Assembly (NCBI GenBank): GCA_905236955.1
Contig: CAJOQW010000091.1
Coordinates: 1-5,834 of the forward strand
Source of the DNA: an uncultured Bacteroidales bacterium
Lineage (GTDB): Bacteria; Bacteroidota; Bacteroidia; Bacteroidales; UBA932
DNA: 5,834 nt
Direction of reading: 5' to 3'
The notes under the pieces were generated by a model, which worked only from the letters and a program-made list of their open reading frames with translations, was not told where the DNA came from and did no database searches. Positions 1-5,834 of this stretch are shown piece after piece. The position numbers and the translations under genes are program-made. Each line of letters starts with the position of its first letter. Within the stretch, counting starts at the first letter, position 1.

Positions 1-44
1 TCGAGAACATCCCCATAGACGTCAGGTTCAATTTCCAGCACTGA
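1..44 (+). CDS. C-terminal tail of an unidentified upstream gene (partial)
   Basis: The frame starting at base 3 is open from the left edge and reads ENIPIDVRFNFQH before a TGA at 42-44. That stop shares its A with the ATG of the next gene (TGATG), an arrangement typical of two genes in one operon with coupled translation. Only 13 residues are visible, so no family can be assigned. The alternating polar/hydrophobic pattern would fit a final beta-strand, but this is weak. The reading is uncertain because such a short open frame could occur by chance; the main support is the exact stop/start overlap. Confidence 0.5.
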   Translation, partial: ENIPIDVRFNFQH

Positions 45-1702
45 TGCATTCACTCTTCTTCGGCAACGGAATCGCCCACTCGATCCTCCTCTTCGCAGTA
101 GTGATCGCACTCGGGCTGTACCTCGGGAGGTTCAAGGTCAAAGGCGTCTCGATCGGGTCAACCTGGATATTGTTCGTAGGCATCATCCTCAGCCATTTCG
201 GACTGAGGACGAATCCCACGGTACTCTCTTTTATGAAGGACTTCGGGCTCATCCTCTTCGTATTCTCGATAGGCTTGCAGGTAGGTCCCGGCTTCTTCTC
301 CTCCTTCAAGAAAGGCGGTGTCAAACTGAACCTTCTGTCCGCGCTGCTCATCTTCCTTGCCGTAGCGGTCACCCTGGCCCTTCATTTCATCACCGGGGAA
401 GACCTGTTCACAATGACGGGGGTCATGTCGGGTGCGGTCACCAACACCCCCGGTCTCGGCGCCGCCCAGCAGACCCTCAACGACGCCTCCAACGTAGCGG
501 TCGATTCAACCCGCCTGGCCTCGGCCTATGCAGTAGCCTACCCCATAGGCGTACTCGGGGTCATCTTCCTGATAATACTTTCCAAGTCCCTGTTCAGGAT
601 AGACCTCGAAAAGGAGCGGAAGGGACTCGAAAAGGAGCAGGATTCGGGCGAGACCGCAAGGCGCATGCATTGCCAGGTGAGCAACCCGGCCATCTACGGC
701 AAGACCCTCGGACAGATTACCTCTGAAATGGGCGACCGGTTCGTGATCTCCCGCATACTCCACGATGGTAAAATCTCCGTCCCTGGCCCGGACACTGTCC
801 TGAACGAAGGGGATAAATTACTGATAGTCACCGACTACAAGGACGTTGATACAGTGCGTATCATATTCGGCGAAGAAGTTCCGCTGCATCAGGAGGACTG
901 GATGAAGATGGATACCCATATGGTGACGCGCCGCCTGATAATAAGCCAGTCATCACTTACGGGCAAACATCTTTCCGAACTTGGGTTCCGCCGCAAGTAC
1001 GGAGTTATCATAACCCGCGTCATACGCGCCGGCATAGAACTGGTCGCACGTCCGGGACTCATACTCCAGATGGGGGACAGCATACAGGTGGTGGGCAGCC
1101 CTGAAGCCATCAAGGCGGCCTCCAGGATAGTCGGCAATAAAGCCGAAAGCCTTTCCCACCCCAATCTGGTTCCCATATTCTTCGGTATCGCTCTCGGTGT
1201 CATCTTCGGAAGCCTCCCGATTGCCATTCCGGGCATCCCCCAGCCGGTAAAGCTCGGCCTCGCGGGAGGTCCGCTCATCGTGGCGATCCTGCTCGGATAC
1301 TTCGGCCCCAAACTCAAGATAACCACCTATACCACGGTAAGCGCCAACATGATGATAAGGGAGATCGGCATCTCCTTCTTCATGGCCGCAGTCGGCCTGG
1401 ACGCAGGCAAGACTTTCGTGAGTTCCATCACCGGAGGAGGTTACTGGTGGATATTGTACGGAGCCCTCATCACCATCATTCCCGTAGCAACCGTCATCCT
1501 GCTGTCCAGGCTCGTGTTCAAGCTCAATTTCTACGAGATATGCGGACTGATATCGGGCGGCACCACCGACCCGGCGGTGCTTTCCTTCTCGCAGAATATG
1601 TACGGGACAGACTATGCATCAGTAAATTACGCGACCGTCTATCCCCTGTCGATGTTCCTAAGGGTGCTGGTCGCACAATTGCTGATATTGTTCGCGTTGT
1701 AA
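44..1702 (+). CDS. yidE: YidE-family putative transporter (AspT/YidE duplication domains with two RCK_C domains)
   Basis: This 552-residue inner-membrane protein belongs to the aspartate:alanine exchanger superfamily. Its length and many motifs match, as I recall it, Escherichia coli YidE, whose substrate is unknown. Two hydrophobic halves (about residues 12-183 and 375-551) flank two soluble TrkA-C/RCK_C domains (about 205-280 and 290-368), which in related channels and transporters bind a regulatory ligand. An internal duplication is visible: SGAVTNTPGLGAAQQ (129-143) corresponds to SGGTTDPAVLSFS (504-516), and AYAVAYPIG (161-169) to NYATVYPLS (528-536). The SGAVTNTPGLGA motif is closer to YidE than to the aspartate:alanine antiporter AspT. 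ATG at 44 fits the usual N-terminus. The frame stays open to the left edge, but upstream codons do not resemble the family. There is no clear ribosome binding site; translation is probably coupled to the preceding gene. The substrate is unknown. Confidence 0.93.
   Translation: MHSLFFGNGIAHSILLFAVVIALGLYLGRFKVKGVSIGSTWILFVGIILSHFGLRTNPTVLSFMKDFGLILFVFSIGLQVGPGFFSSFKKGGVKLNLLSALLIFLAVAVTLALHFITGEDLFTMTGVMSGAVTNTPGLGAAQQTLNDASNVAVDSTRLASAYAVAYPIGVLGVIFLIILSKSLFRIDLEKERKGLEKEQDSGETARRMHCQVSNPAIYGKTLGQITSEMGDRFVISRILHDGKISVPGPDTVLNEGDKLLIVTDYKDVDTVRIIFGEEVPLHQEDWMKMDTHMVTRRLIISQSSLTGKHLSELGFRRKYGVIITRVIRAGIELVARPGLILQMGDSIQVVGSPEAIKAASRIVGNKAESLSHPNLVPIFFGIALGVIFGSLPIAIPGIPQPVKLGLAGGPLIVAILLGYFGPKLKITTYTTVSANMMIREIGISFFMAAVGLDAGKTFVSSITGGGYWWILYGALITIIPVATVILLSRLVFKLNFYEICGLISGGTTDPAVLSFSQNMYGTDYASVNYATVYPLSMFLRVLVAQLLILFAL
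605..638 (+). repeat. Tandem 13-bp repeat encoding a charged LEKE heptad linker
   Basis: The 13-mer CTCGAAAAGGAGC occurs at 605-617 and again at 626-638, a spacing of 21 nt or exactly seven codons. It encodes LEKERKG followed by LEKEQDS (residues about 188-201). This lies between the last membrane segment of the first half of the YidE-like protein and its first RCK_C domain. It probably reflects a small local duplication in a flexible or helical linker and is not a separate element. Confidence 0.6.
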
Positions 1703-1733
1703 AAAAGGACGCCGGCGCCTACTTCGCTCCGGC
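1701..1733 (-). terminator. Possible intrinsic terminator of the esterase gene
   Basis: Read on the minus strand, GCCGG (1733-1729) can pair with CCGGC (1715-1711) across a 13-nt loop. After GTCC comes a run of six T residues (1706-1701). The hairpin overlaps the esterase stop codon, and the T run overlaps the stop of the convergent YidE-like gene. The stem is only 5 bp with a long loop, so this is a weak candidate. In the plus direction there is no T run after the stem. Confidence 0.33.
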
Positions 1734-2537
1734 CATATCCCGAAGCCACTTCTCGAGCTCTCCTGTCCACTCGCGCTTGTAGGGGAAACTGTCGTTGAAC
1801 CCCCACCCGTGTCCGCCGGCAGGGTATATGTGCATAGTGGCGGAAACCTTGTTCTCGACCAGCTTGGAGAAATAGTTTATGCTGTTCATCACCGGTACGG
1901 TGTGGTCGTCGCTGCTGTGCAGTATGAATGCGGGAGGCGTATCGGGAGTGATTTCGTCCAAGATATAGGTAGGATCTTTCTCCGCTCCCTGCCTGGAACC
2001 CCTGTTGCCGGTGAAGGCATAGAACAAGATATGGAAATCGGGCCTCGTCGCGGCATCATAGCGGTTCGCCGCGAGGCATGCGAGATTGCCGCCCGCCGAG
2101 TTGCCCTGCACGCCTACCTTCTTGACCCCCCAATCCTCCGAATGCTGGCGGAGTATCCGTATTGCCTGGTGCACATCGCTCAGGGGCACTTCGTAGTTGC
2201 CGTTCGGCATACGGTACTTGAGCACGGCATAGGTTATGCCCTGGCTGTTGTACCAGTCCGCCATGTCATAACCCTCGTGATTCATGGCCAGACGGACATA
2301 ACCGCCGCCGGGACAGGCGATAATGGCCAGTCCGTTGGGATTTTTGGCCGGATAGACGGCAATGGTGGGGTCGGAGATGTTCGTGACCCGGCCGTTCTCC
2401 AGCTCCACTTCAGGCCCCCTGGCTCCATTGTCGTTGGGGGCTCCGTCCGGCCAAAGGCGGATTATGGCGGGATTCTGGGCGGAAAGTCCTGCGAAAGCCA
2501 GTACGCACAAGATGGTGGTGATGATGGTCTTCTTCAT
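1719..2537 (-). CDS. Secreted alpha/beta-hydrolase esterase (acetyl-xylan-esterase-like / BD-FAE type)
   Basis: This is a 272-residue serine hydrolase, probably a carbohydrate or carboxyl esterase acting in the periplasm or outside the cell. Residues 1-20 form a type I signal peptide (MKK, hydrophobic core, LSA before Gln21), with no lipobox. The alpha/beta-hydrolase elements appear in order: an oxyanion-hole strand-turn CPGGGY (75-80), the nucleophile elbow GNSAGG with Ser147, an acidic residue in SDDHTVP (Asp210 or, better fitting DxxVP, Asp211), and the catalytic His243 in GGHGWG. The N-terminal LWPDGAPND segment (28-36) is common in Bacteroidota homologues annotated as acetylxylan esterase or endo-xylanase-related esterase. 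The length is normal for a single-domain enzyme. The ATG at 2537 is fixed by the signal peptide. It ends 16 bp from the convergent YidE-like gene and is divergent from the reductase. The exact substrate (acetyl, feruloyl or another ester) cannot be read from the sequence. Confidence 0.88.
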   Translation of the reverse strand: MKKTIITTILCVLAFAGLSAQNPAIIRLWPDGAPNDNGARGPEVELENGRVTNISDPTIAVYPAKNPNGLAIIACPGGGYVRLAMNHEGYDMADWYNSQGITYAVLKYRMPNGNYEVPLSDVHQAIRILRQHSEDWGVKKVGVQGNSAGGNLACLAANRYDAATRPDFHILFYAFTGNRGSRQGAEKDPTYILDEITPDTPPAFILHSSDDHTVPVMNSINYFSKLVENKVSATMHIYPAGGHGWGFNDSFPYKREWTGELEKWLRDMAGAK

Positions 2538-2541
2538 TTCG

Positions 2542-2573
2542 CTTGTGGTTTTGTGCCTATAAAGTTAGATTTT
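2542..2573 (+). promoter_or_regulatory. Possible Bacteroidota promoter for the aldo/keto reductase gene
   Basis: TAGATTTT at 2566-2573 matches TAnnTTTG except in the last base. CTTG at 2542-2545, 20 bp upstream, is one base from the TTTG -33 element. Transcription would start near 2580 and give a leader of about 35 nt before ATG 2615. This box overlaps the candidate -7 box facing the other way (2560-2567), so the two promoters may compete. It is a motif match by eye only. Confidence 0.27.
2560..2567 (-). promoter_or_regulatory. Possible Bacteroidota -7 box for the esterase gene
   Basis: On the minus strand, TAACTTTA at 2567-2560 matches the Bacteroidota -7 consensus TAnnTTTG at all defined positions but the last. 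It lies 22 bp upstream of the esterase ATG. No TTTG -33 element is present at the usual 19-21 bp spacing, so support is limited to the -7 box and the position in a divergent AT-rich gap. Confidence 0.27.
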
Positions 2574-2614
2574 TTTGATTATTAATTCCTATATTGTCGA
2601 AAAATAATCACACC

Positions 2615-3469
2615 ATGGAATACAAAATACTGGGAAACGGCGTCAAGATGCCGATGCTGGGGCTTGGGACATTCAAGAGCAACGACCCCGAGATTTGTGC
2701 AAACAGCGTATGCGAAGCCATACGGATGGGCTACCGCCTCATCGACACCGCACAGTGCTACTGGAACGAAGAATACGTAGGCAAGGGCATCGCCTGCTCG
2801 GGCGTTCCAAGGGAGTCCCTTTTCATCACCACCAAGGTATGGTTCAAATTCTTCGACAGGGCATATGATTCGGTTCTCGAGTCGATGGACAAACTGCGCA
2901 CCGACTATCTCGACCTCGTGCTCATCCACTGGCCTTTCGCTGACACGTACAAGGCATGGAGGGCCCTTGAGAAGCTCTACCACGAAGGCCGCATCCGCGC
3001 AATAGGCGTCAGCAACTACAACGCCGACAGGCTGGTGGACCTTATAAGTTACAACGAAGTGGCTCCCGCCATAAACCAGATCGAGACCAACCTCATCTGC
3101 CAGCAGAGGACCAACCGCGAATGGATGGACAAGTTCGGAGTGGCGCATGAGAGCTACGCTCCCTTCGGCCAGGGCCGCGTGGACGAAATCTACGGGAGGG
3201 AGTCGATACTCGCCATCGCCGCCAAATACGGGAAGACCCCCCGCCAGATAACCCTCCGCTTCCTTATCCAGGAAGGCATAGTCGTCATCCCCAAGAGCAC
3301 CCATGCCGACAGGCTGCGCGAGAATTTCGAGGTGTTCGATTTCACGCTCGAACCGTCAGAGATGGAAGTGCTTCGCGCCTACGACACCGGCAAGCCCCTC
3401 GTAGGCACCCCCGACAACCCCGAAAAGGTGGAAAGGCTGGCCAAGGAGCAGGCACCATCGGGGAAATGA
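2615..3469 (+). CDS. Aldo/keto reductase (2,5-diketo-D-gluconate-reductase-like)
   Basis: This cytosolic NAD(P)H-dependent carbonyl reductase has 284 residues, the usual length of prokaryotic single-domain (beta/alpha)8 AKRs. The catalytic tetrad is intact: Asp44 and Tyr49 in IDTAQCYWNE, Lys74 in ITTKVW, and His105 in LIHWP. The family signatures appear in order: GYRLIDTA (39-46), EGRIRAIGVSN (124-134), and IPKSTHADRLREN (225-237). In the last of these, Lys227, Ser228 and Arg233 are placed to bind the NADP 2'-phosphate. The N-terminus MEYKILGNGVKMPMLGLGTF is the standard first beta-hairpin and supports ATG 2615. An in-frame TTG at 2594 would add seven polar residues that do not resemble the family. 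No Shine-Dalgarno is visible upstream, only an A-rich stretch. It is divergent from the esterase and convergent with the fucosidase, so it is probably a single-gene transcript. The natural substrate (keto-sugar, methylglyoxal or other aldehyde) is not determinable. Confidence 0.92.
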   Translation: MEYKILGNGVKMPMLGLGTFKSNDPEICANSVCEAIRMGYRLIDTAQCYWNEEYVGKGIACSGVPRESLFITTKVWFKFFDRAYDSVLESMDKLRTDYLDLVLIHWPFADTYKAWRALEKLYHEGRIRAIGVSNYNADRLVDLISYNEVAPAINQIETNLICQQRTNREWMDKFGVAHESYAPFGQGRVDEIYGRESILAIAAKYGKTPRQITLRFLIQEGIVVIPKSTHADRLRENFEVFDFTLEPSEMEVLRAYDTGKPLVGTPDNPEKVERLAKEQAPSGK

Positions 3470-3471
3470 TC

Positions 3472-3510
3472 ACTTTCCATGCGCAAGGGGAAACGGCGCA
3501 TTGAAAAAGT
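3472..3510. terminator. Hairpin between convergent genes, possible bidirectional terminator
   Basis: ATGCGC (3479-3484) and GCGCAT (3496-3501) form a perfect 6-bp stem around an 11-nt loop. After one mismatch, TTTC (3474-3477) pairs with GAAA (3503-3506), extending the stem. Allowing a small bulge, AC/GT adds two more pairs. It fills most of the 45-bp gap between the reductase stop and the fucosidase stop, the expected place for a shared terminator. Neither strand shows a strong T run after the stem, so it may be an imperfect terminator or a 3'-end stabilising structure. Confidence 0.45.
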
Positions 3511-3514
3511 TATG

Positions 3515-5413
3515 CTATCTAGTCTGTTTGTTGATTACGAGGGCGTAGGGACGGGGATAAGCCGATCCGGTCGTACTCACGCCCCGGAGTTCGCAGGTGT
3601 GCTTTCCGCGTTCGAGCTTGATGGAACCTATCGGGAGCGTTGTGGGCCGTCCGTTACTGGTCACGAAGCCGGTATAGTGGAACGGGATGCTTTGTCCGTC
3701 GATTATCAGCTCCAGCTCCCCTTCCTCGTTTTCCCTTCCGGTGGCATAGTTGAGCGCAAAGTCGAAAGTCCCTTTCCGGGCAGTACGGAATTCCCAGTAC
3801 ATGGACTGGTCGTTATTGTTCCATCCCTTGATGAAATCCTGGTTCTTCCTTCCGCCTGCGTATCCGAGACCGTCTCCCCGCAACTCGGAATCGAAGGTCA
3901 TGAGTACGTTGTCCCTGGAAGGATCGATGACGCGGACCGGATTGGCCTTGTAACCATCCTTGAGGACCATGGCCACGACAGTGCTGATGGAATCCGGCAC
4001 AACGCCTTTTGCCCGAACATAACCGTCTTCCTTGTAGCGCTGCCTGTATTTGAGCCTGGCCTTCTCCTGACCGGGTACCCACATCTTCTTGACGCGTGCA
4101 CGCAGTCCTCCGACCATGATCTTGCCATCCTCGGGCCATTTGCGGACATGTAGATAGACGGTATCCTGCTTCTGGGTGACGACGCCCCAGCTCTGCACAG
4201 GGAGCTCGCTCTTGCCGGTGCCGTAGATACTCTCTCCGTAAACCTGCATCCAGGAGCCTATCCCGCGGAAAATCTTCAGGTCCCGCTCATCCATCCAGCC
4301 GTTCCCCATGGGGCCGATGTTCAGGAGGATGTTGCCGCCCTTGGACACGGCGGTCTCGATCAGTTGGACGAAATGGCCGATGCTCTTGTGAGAGTTGTCG
4401 GCAGAATTGTATCCGTAGGACTCGTTCGTGGTCGGAACGGCTTCCCAGATATCGGCGGCAACCGGGAAGAAGTTCGCCGGCTTGTCTCCGGTGTTGATAT
4501 AGTCGCCCATGTCGCTGATCTTGGTGATCAGCCGGCCGTTGACGACGATGGAGTTGTCGGGATCGCATTCCCTGAGTTCCTTCAGGATGCGGATATTGAG
4601 ATAGTCCGGCAGTTTGTGGGGCGTGTCGAACCACATGATGTCCGGATGGTAGCGTTCGATGAGTTCCTTTATCTGCGGGAGGGATTTCTCCTCGACATAC
4701 TTCTCCGTATAGGGGATGAACCATTTGTACTCCCCGTTCCACCAGTCTTCACCTCCGAGATGGCGGTCTCCGCCAGGATGCTCATATTCCCAGTCATTGC
4801 CCGGCGCAAGGGGATGTTCCCAGTCGAAGGCGTGGGAATAATAGAATCCGAACTTGATTCCGTGGCGCTTCGCCGCTTCCCGCAGTTCCATCATCGGATC
4901 CCCCTTGTACTTGGTAAGGCGGATATCATAGGGATAGGCGTCCGACGGGTACATGGCGAAACCGTCATGATGCTTCGCGGTAATGATGAAATACTTCATT
5001 CCGGTCGCTTCCACCATGGACATCCATTTCTCCGCGTCGAAATCGACCGGGTTGAAGGTATAGACCAGTGAATCCTTGTAGGTCTTCAGAGGAATCATGG
5101 CCTTTCGCATCAGATGCTCGGAATAACCGCCGATGGCCTTCCCGTTCCAGACATCCCCTGCGGTTGAATAGACACCCCAGTGGACGAAGCAGCCGAAACG
5201 GGCATCTTTGTACCATTTCACACGCTCGTCATAGTTCTCCATGGATTCCTTCCACCAGCCGTCAGCGGCTTCCCTGATTGCCTGCTCATCTTCCGGCAGA
5301 TCGATTTTGGCGGGCATCGTAAAGGTACGCGGCTCGTTTTTCTTTTCCTGTGCCGGAGCGGAAAGGGTGAAGGCGAGCAAAAGCGCCAAAATTGATAATT
5401 TACGGTTCATCAT
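3515..5413 (-). CDS. Secreted GH29 alpha-L-fucosidase with C-terminal beta-sandwich domain
   Basis: This 632-residue enzyme hydrolyses terminal alpha-L-fucose from glycans by the retaining GH29 mechanism, in the periplasm or at the cell surface. Residues 1-21 are a type I signal peptide (cut after APA, before Gln22). The GH29 barrel spans roughly 55-400. It carries FGCFVHWGVYST (73-84), YFIITAKHHDGFAMYPS (141-157, with the paired His148-His149 that bind fucose in family structures), and PDIMWFDTP (257-265), whose Asp263 is the predicted nucleophile. WEAVPTTNESYGYN (323-336) is the usual post-barrel-strand motif, and SKGGNILLNIGPMGNG (357-372) is near-universal in the family. Residues about 405-485 form the small C-terminal beta domain. 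Residues about 495-630 look like a further galactose-binding or CBM6-like sandwich, making the protein longer than minimal fucosidases of about 450 residues. The start may be either of two adjacent ATGs (5413 or 5410). It follows the permease gene by 8 bp, so they are co-transcribed. The acid/base residue is not certain from sequence. Confidence 0.95.
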   Translation of the reverse strand: MMNRKLSILALLLAFTLSAPAQEKKNEPRTFTMPAKIDLPEDEQAIREAADGWWKESMENYDERVKWYKDARFGCFVHWGVYSTAGDVWNGKAIGGYSEHLMRKAMIPLKTYKDSLVYTFNPVDFDAEKWMSMVEATGMKYFIITAKHHDGFAMYPSDAYPYDIRLTKYKGDPMMELREAAKRHGIKFGFYYSHAFDWEHPLAPGNDWEYEHPGGDRHLGGEDWWNGEYKWFIPYTEKYVEEKSLPQIKELIERYHPDIMWFDTPHKLPDYLNIRILKELRECDPDNSIVVNGRLITKISDMGDYINTGDKPANFFPVAADIWEAVPTTNESYGYNSADNSHKSIGHFVQLIETAVSKGGNILLNIGPMGNGWMDERDLKIFRGIGSWMQVYGESIYGTGKSELPVQSWGVVTQKQDTVYLHVRKWPEDGKIMVGGLRARVKKMWVPGQEKARLKYRQRYKEDGYVRAKGVVPDSISTVVAMVLKDGYKANPVRVIDPSRDNVLMTFDSELRGDGLGYAGGRKNQDFIKGWNNNDQSMYWEFRTARKGTFDFALNYATGRENEEGELELIIDGQSIPFHYTGFVTSNGRPTTLPIGSIKLERGKHTCELRGVSTTGSAYPRPYALVINKQTR

Positions 5414-5421
5414 TGTAATAA

Positions 5422-5834
5422 TTAAATGGTTTTCAATGACTTCATCTTAACAGAGCAGAATAACAGATAGAACATGCATAGTCCTATGACAAGCAGGGAA
5501 CCTGCCTGGGAGCCCATGACGTCCGACATCAGGCCCATGAGGGGCGGGATGACTGCGCCGCCGAAGACGCCCGTAATCATCAAGCCGGAGATCTCGTTCG
5601 CTTTCTCGGGACGGGCCTTCAAGGCTAAGGAGAAAATGATCGGGAATATGCAGGAGCAAGAGAAACCGATCACGGCCAACAGGGCAAGGATCCCCGCCCT
5701 CCCCTGGACAAAGAACAGGATGATGACTGCTGCTATGGCCACAAGGATATTGTAGAAGAAGAACTTCCTGTCATTCAACTTCACCAGGAGGAAGGTACCC
5801 AGTAAAGAACCGACCGTCCTCGCCAGGAAATAGA
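5422..5834 (-). CDS. FucP-like MFS sugar (L-fucose) permease, C-terminal part (partial)
   Basis: The reading frame is open through the right edge, so the gene's start lies outside the window. About 136 residues are visible, roughly the last third of a family member of 410-440 residues. They form about five hydrophobic segments, matching TM8-TM12 of a major facilitator. The order and spacing of motifs follow E. coli FucP as I recall it: LGTFLL, a cytoplasmic loop, SCIFPIIFSLAL (FucP has QYPTIFSLGI), and ITGVFGGAVIPPLMGLMSD (FucP has MTIIGGGIVTPVMGFVSD). The family imports L-fucose, or glucose/galactose in some members, with protons across the inner membrane. The stop lies 8 bp before the secreted fucosidase start, and this favours fucose as substrate. 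The GTG at 5784 is an internal valine codon and is not the start. Substrate identity is inferred from context. Confidence 0.85.
   Translation of the reverse strand, partial: YFLARTVGSLLGTFLLVKLNDRKFFFYNILVAIAAVIILFFVQGRAGILALLAVIGFSCSCIFPIIFSLALKARPEKANEISGLMITGVFGGAVIPPLMGLMSDVMGSQAGSLLVIGLCMFYLLFCSVKMKSLKTI

Noticed and set aside
889..1326. A 145-codon minus-strand frame opposite the YidE-like gene
   Set aside because: It is antisense to conserved RCK_C and membrane segments, and its composition is rich in Pro, Arg, Met and Ser, as expected of a shadow frame.
44..1702. Naming the membrane protein an aspartate:alanine antiporter (AspT)
   Set aside because: Its motifs and length fit YidE better than AspT, and no aspartate decarboxylase gene is visible next to it.
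1809..2585. A 258-codon plus-strand open frame opposite the esterase gene
   Set aside because: It is antisense to a gene with a signal peptide and a complete catalytic triad, its translation shows no family motifs, and it runs across the promoter gap. It is a product of GC-biased codon use.
2594..2614. TTG at 2594 as start of the aldo/keto reductase
   Set aside because: It would add seven residues not seen in the family and would leave a very short leader. ATG 2615 begins the standard first strand of the barrel.
2582..3304. A 240-codon minus-strand open frame opposite the aldo/keto reductase gene
   Set aside because: The opposite strand carries an intact catalytic tetrad and cofactor-binding motifs, while this frame has no recognisable domain.
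3479..4153. A 224-codon plus-strand open frame opposite the fucosidase C-terminus
   Set aside because: It overlaps the well-supported fucosidase coding sequence and the intergenic hairpin, and has no recognisable motifs.
4364..5071. A 235-codon plus-strand open frame opposite the fucosidase catalytic domain
   Set aside because: It lies fully within the GH29 barrel coding sequence and its translation is not protein-like.
5782..5784. GTG at 5782-5784 as a start codon of a short membrane protein
   Set aside because: The frame continues upstream to the window edge with FucP-like sequence (YFLARTVGSLLGTFLL), so the codon is internal.
1..5834. Mobile element, phage, CRISPR, toxin-antitoxin or RNA gene
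   Set aside because: I saw no transposase or integrase, terminal repeats, repeat-spacer array, tRNA-like cloverleaf or small paired ORFs, and the gaps between genes are too short to hide one.

Overview
This window most likely comes from a member of the Bacteroidota, probably a Bacteroidales gut-type organism. The base composition looks moderately GC-rich. The exported proteins have short Bacteroidota-style type I signal peptides that cleave just before Gln, genes lack clear Shine-Dalgarno sequences, and an MFS fucose-type permease sits beside a secreted GH29 fucosidase. The genus cannot be set from this sequence alone. Coding density is very high, and the longest gap between genes is 77 bp.

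Layout from left to right: (1) The last 13 codons of an unidentified plus-strand gene, whose TGA overlaps the ATG of the next gene (TGATG). (2) A complete plus-strand gene for a YidE-family membrane protein with two six-helix-type halves around two RCK_C (TrkA-C) domains. (3) A minus-strand gene, convergent with it, for a secreted alpha/beta-hydrolase esterase with a GNSAGG nucleophile elbow. (4) A 77-bp divergent promoter region. (5) A plus-strand aldo/keto reductase of the 2,5-diketo-gluconate-reductase type. (6) A short convergent gap holding a hairpin that may terminate from both sides. (7) A minus-strand operon entering from the right edge, in which a FucP-like MFS permease (only its C-terminal third is visible) is followed 8 bp later by a secreted GH29 alpha-L-fucosidase with an extra C-terminal beta-sandwich domain.

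The clearest functional story is at the right. The fucosidase releases L-fucose from glycans outside the cytoplasm, and the permease would bring the free sugar in by proton symport. The esterase could remove acyl groups from glycans and the reductase could act on sugar-derived carbonyls, but both links are inferred from proximity only. The YidE-like protein is a separate unit of unknown substrate.

I found no mobile element, CRISPR array, RNA gene or wholly new system. All of the complete genes belong to known families. The points most worth a second look are the translationally coupled unknown gene upstream of the YidE homologue, the fucosidase/permease pairing without SusC/SusD genes in view, and the extra domain on the fucosidase.
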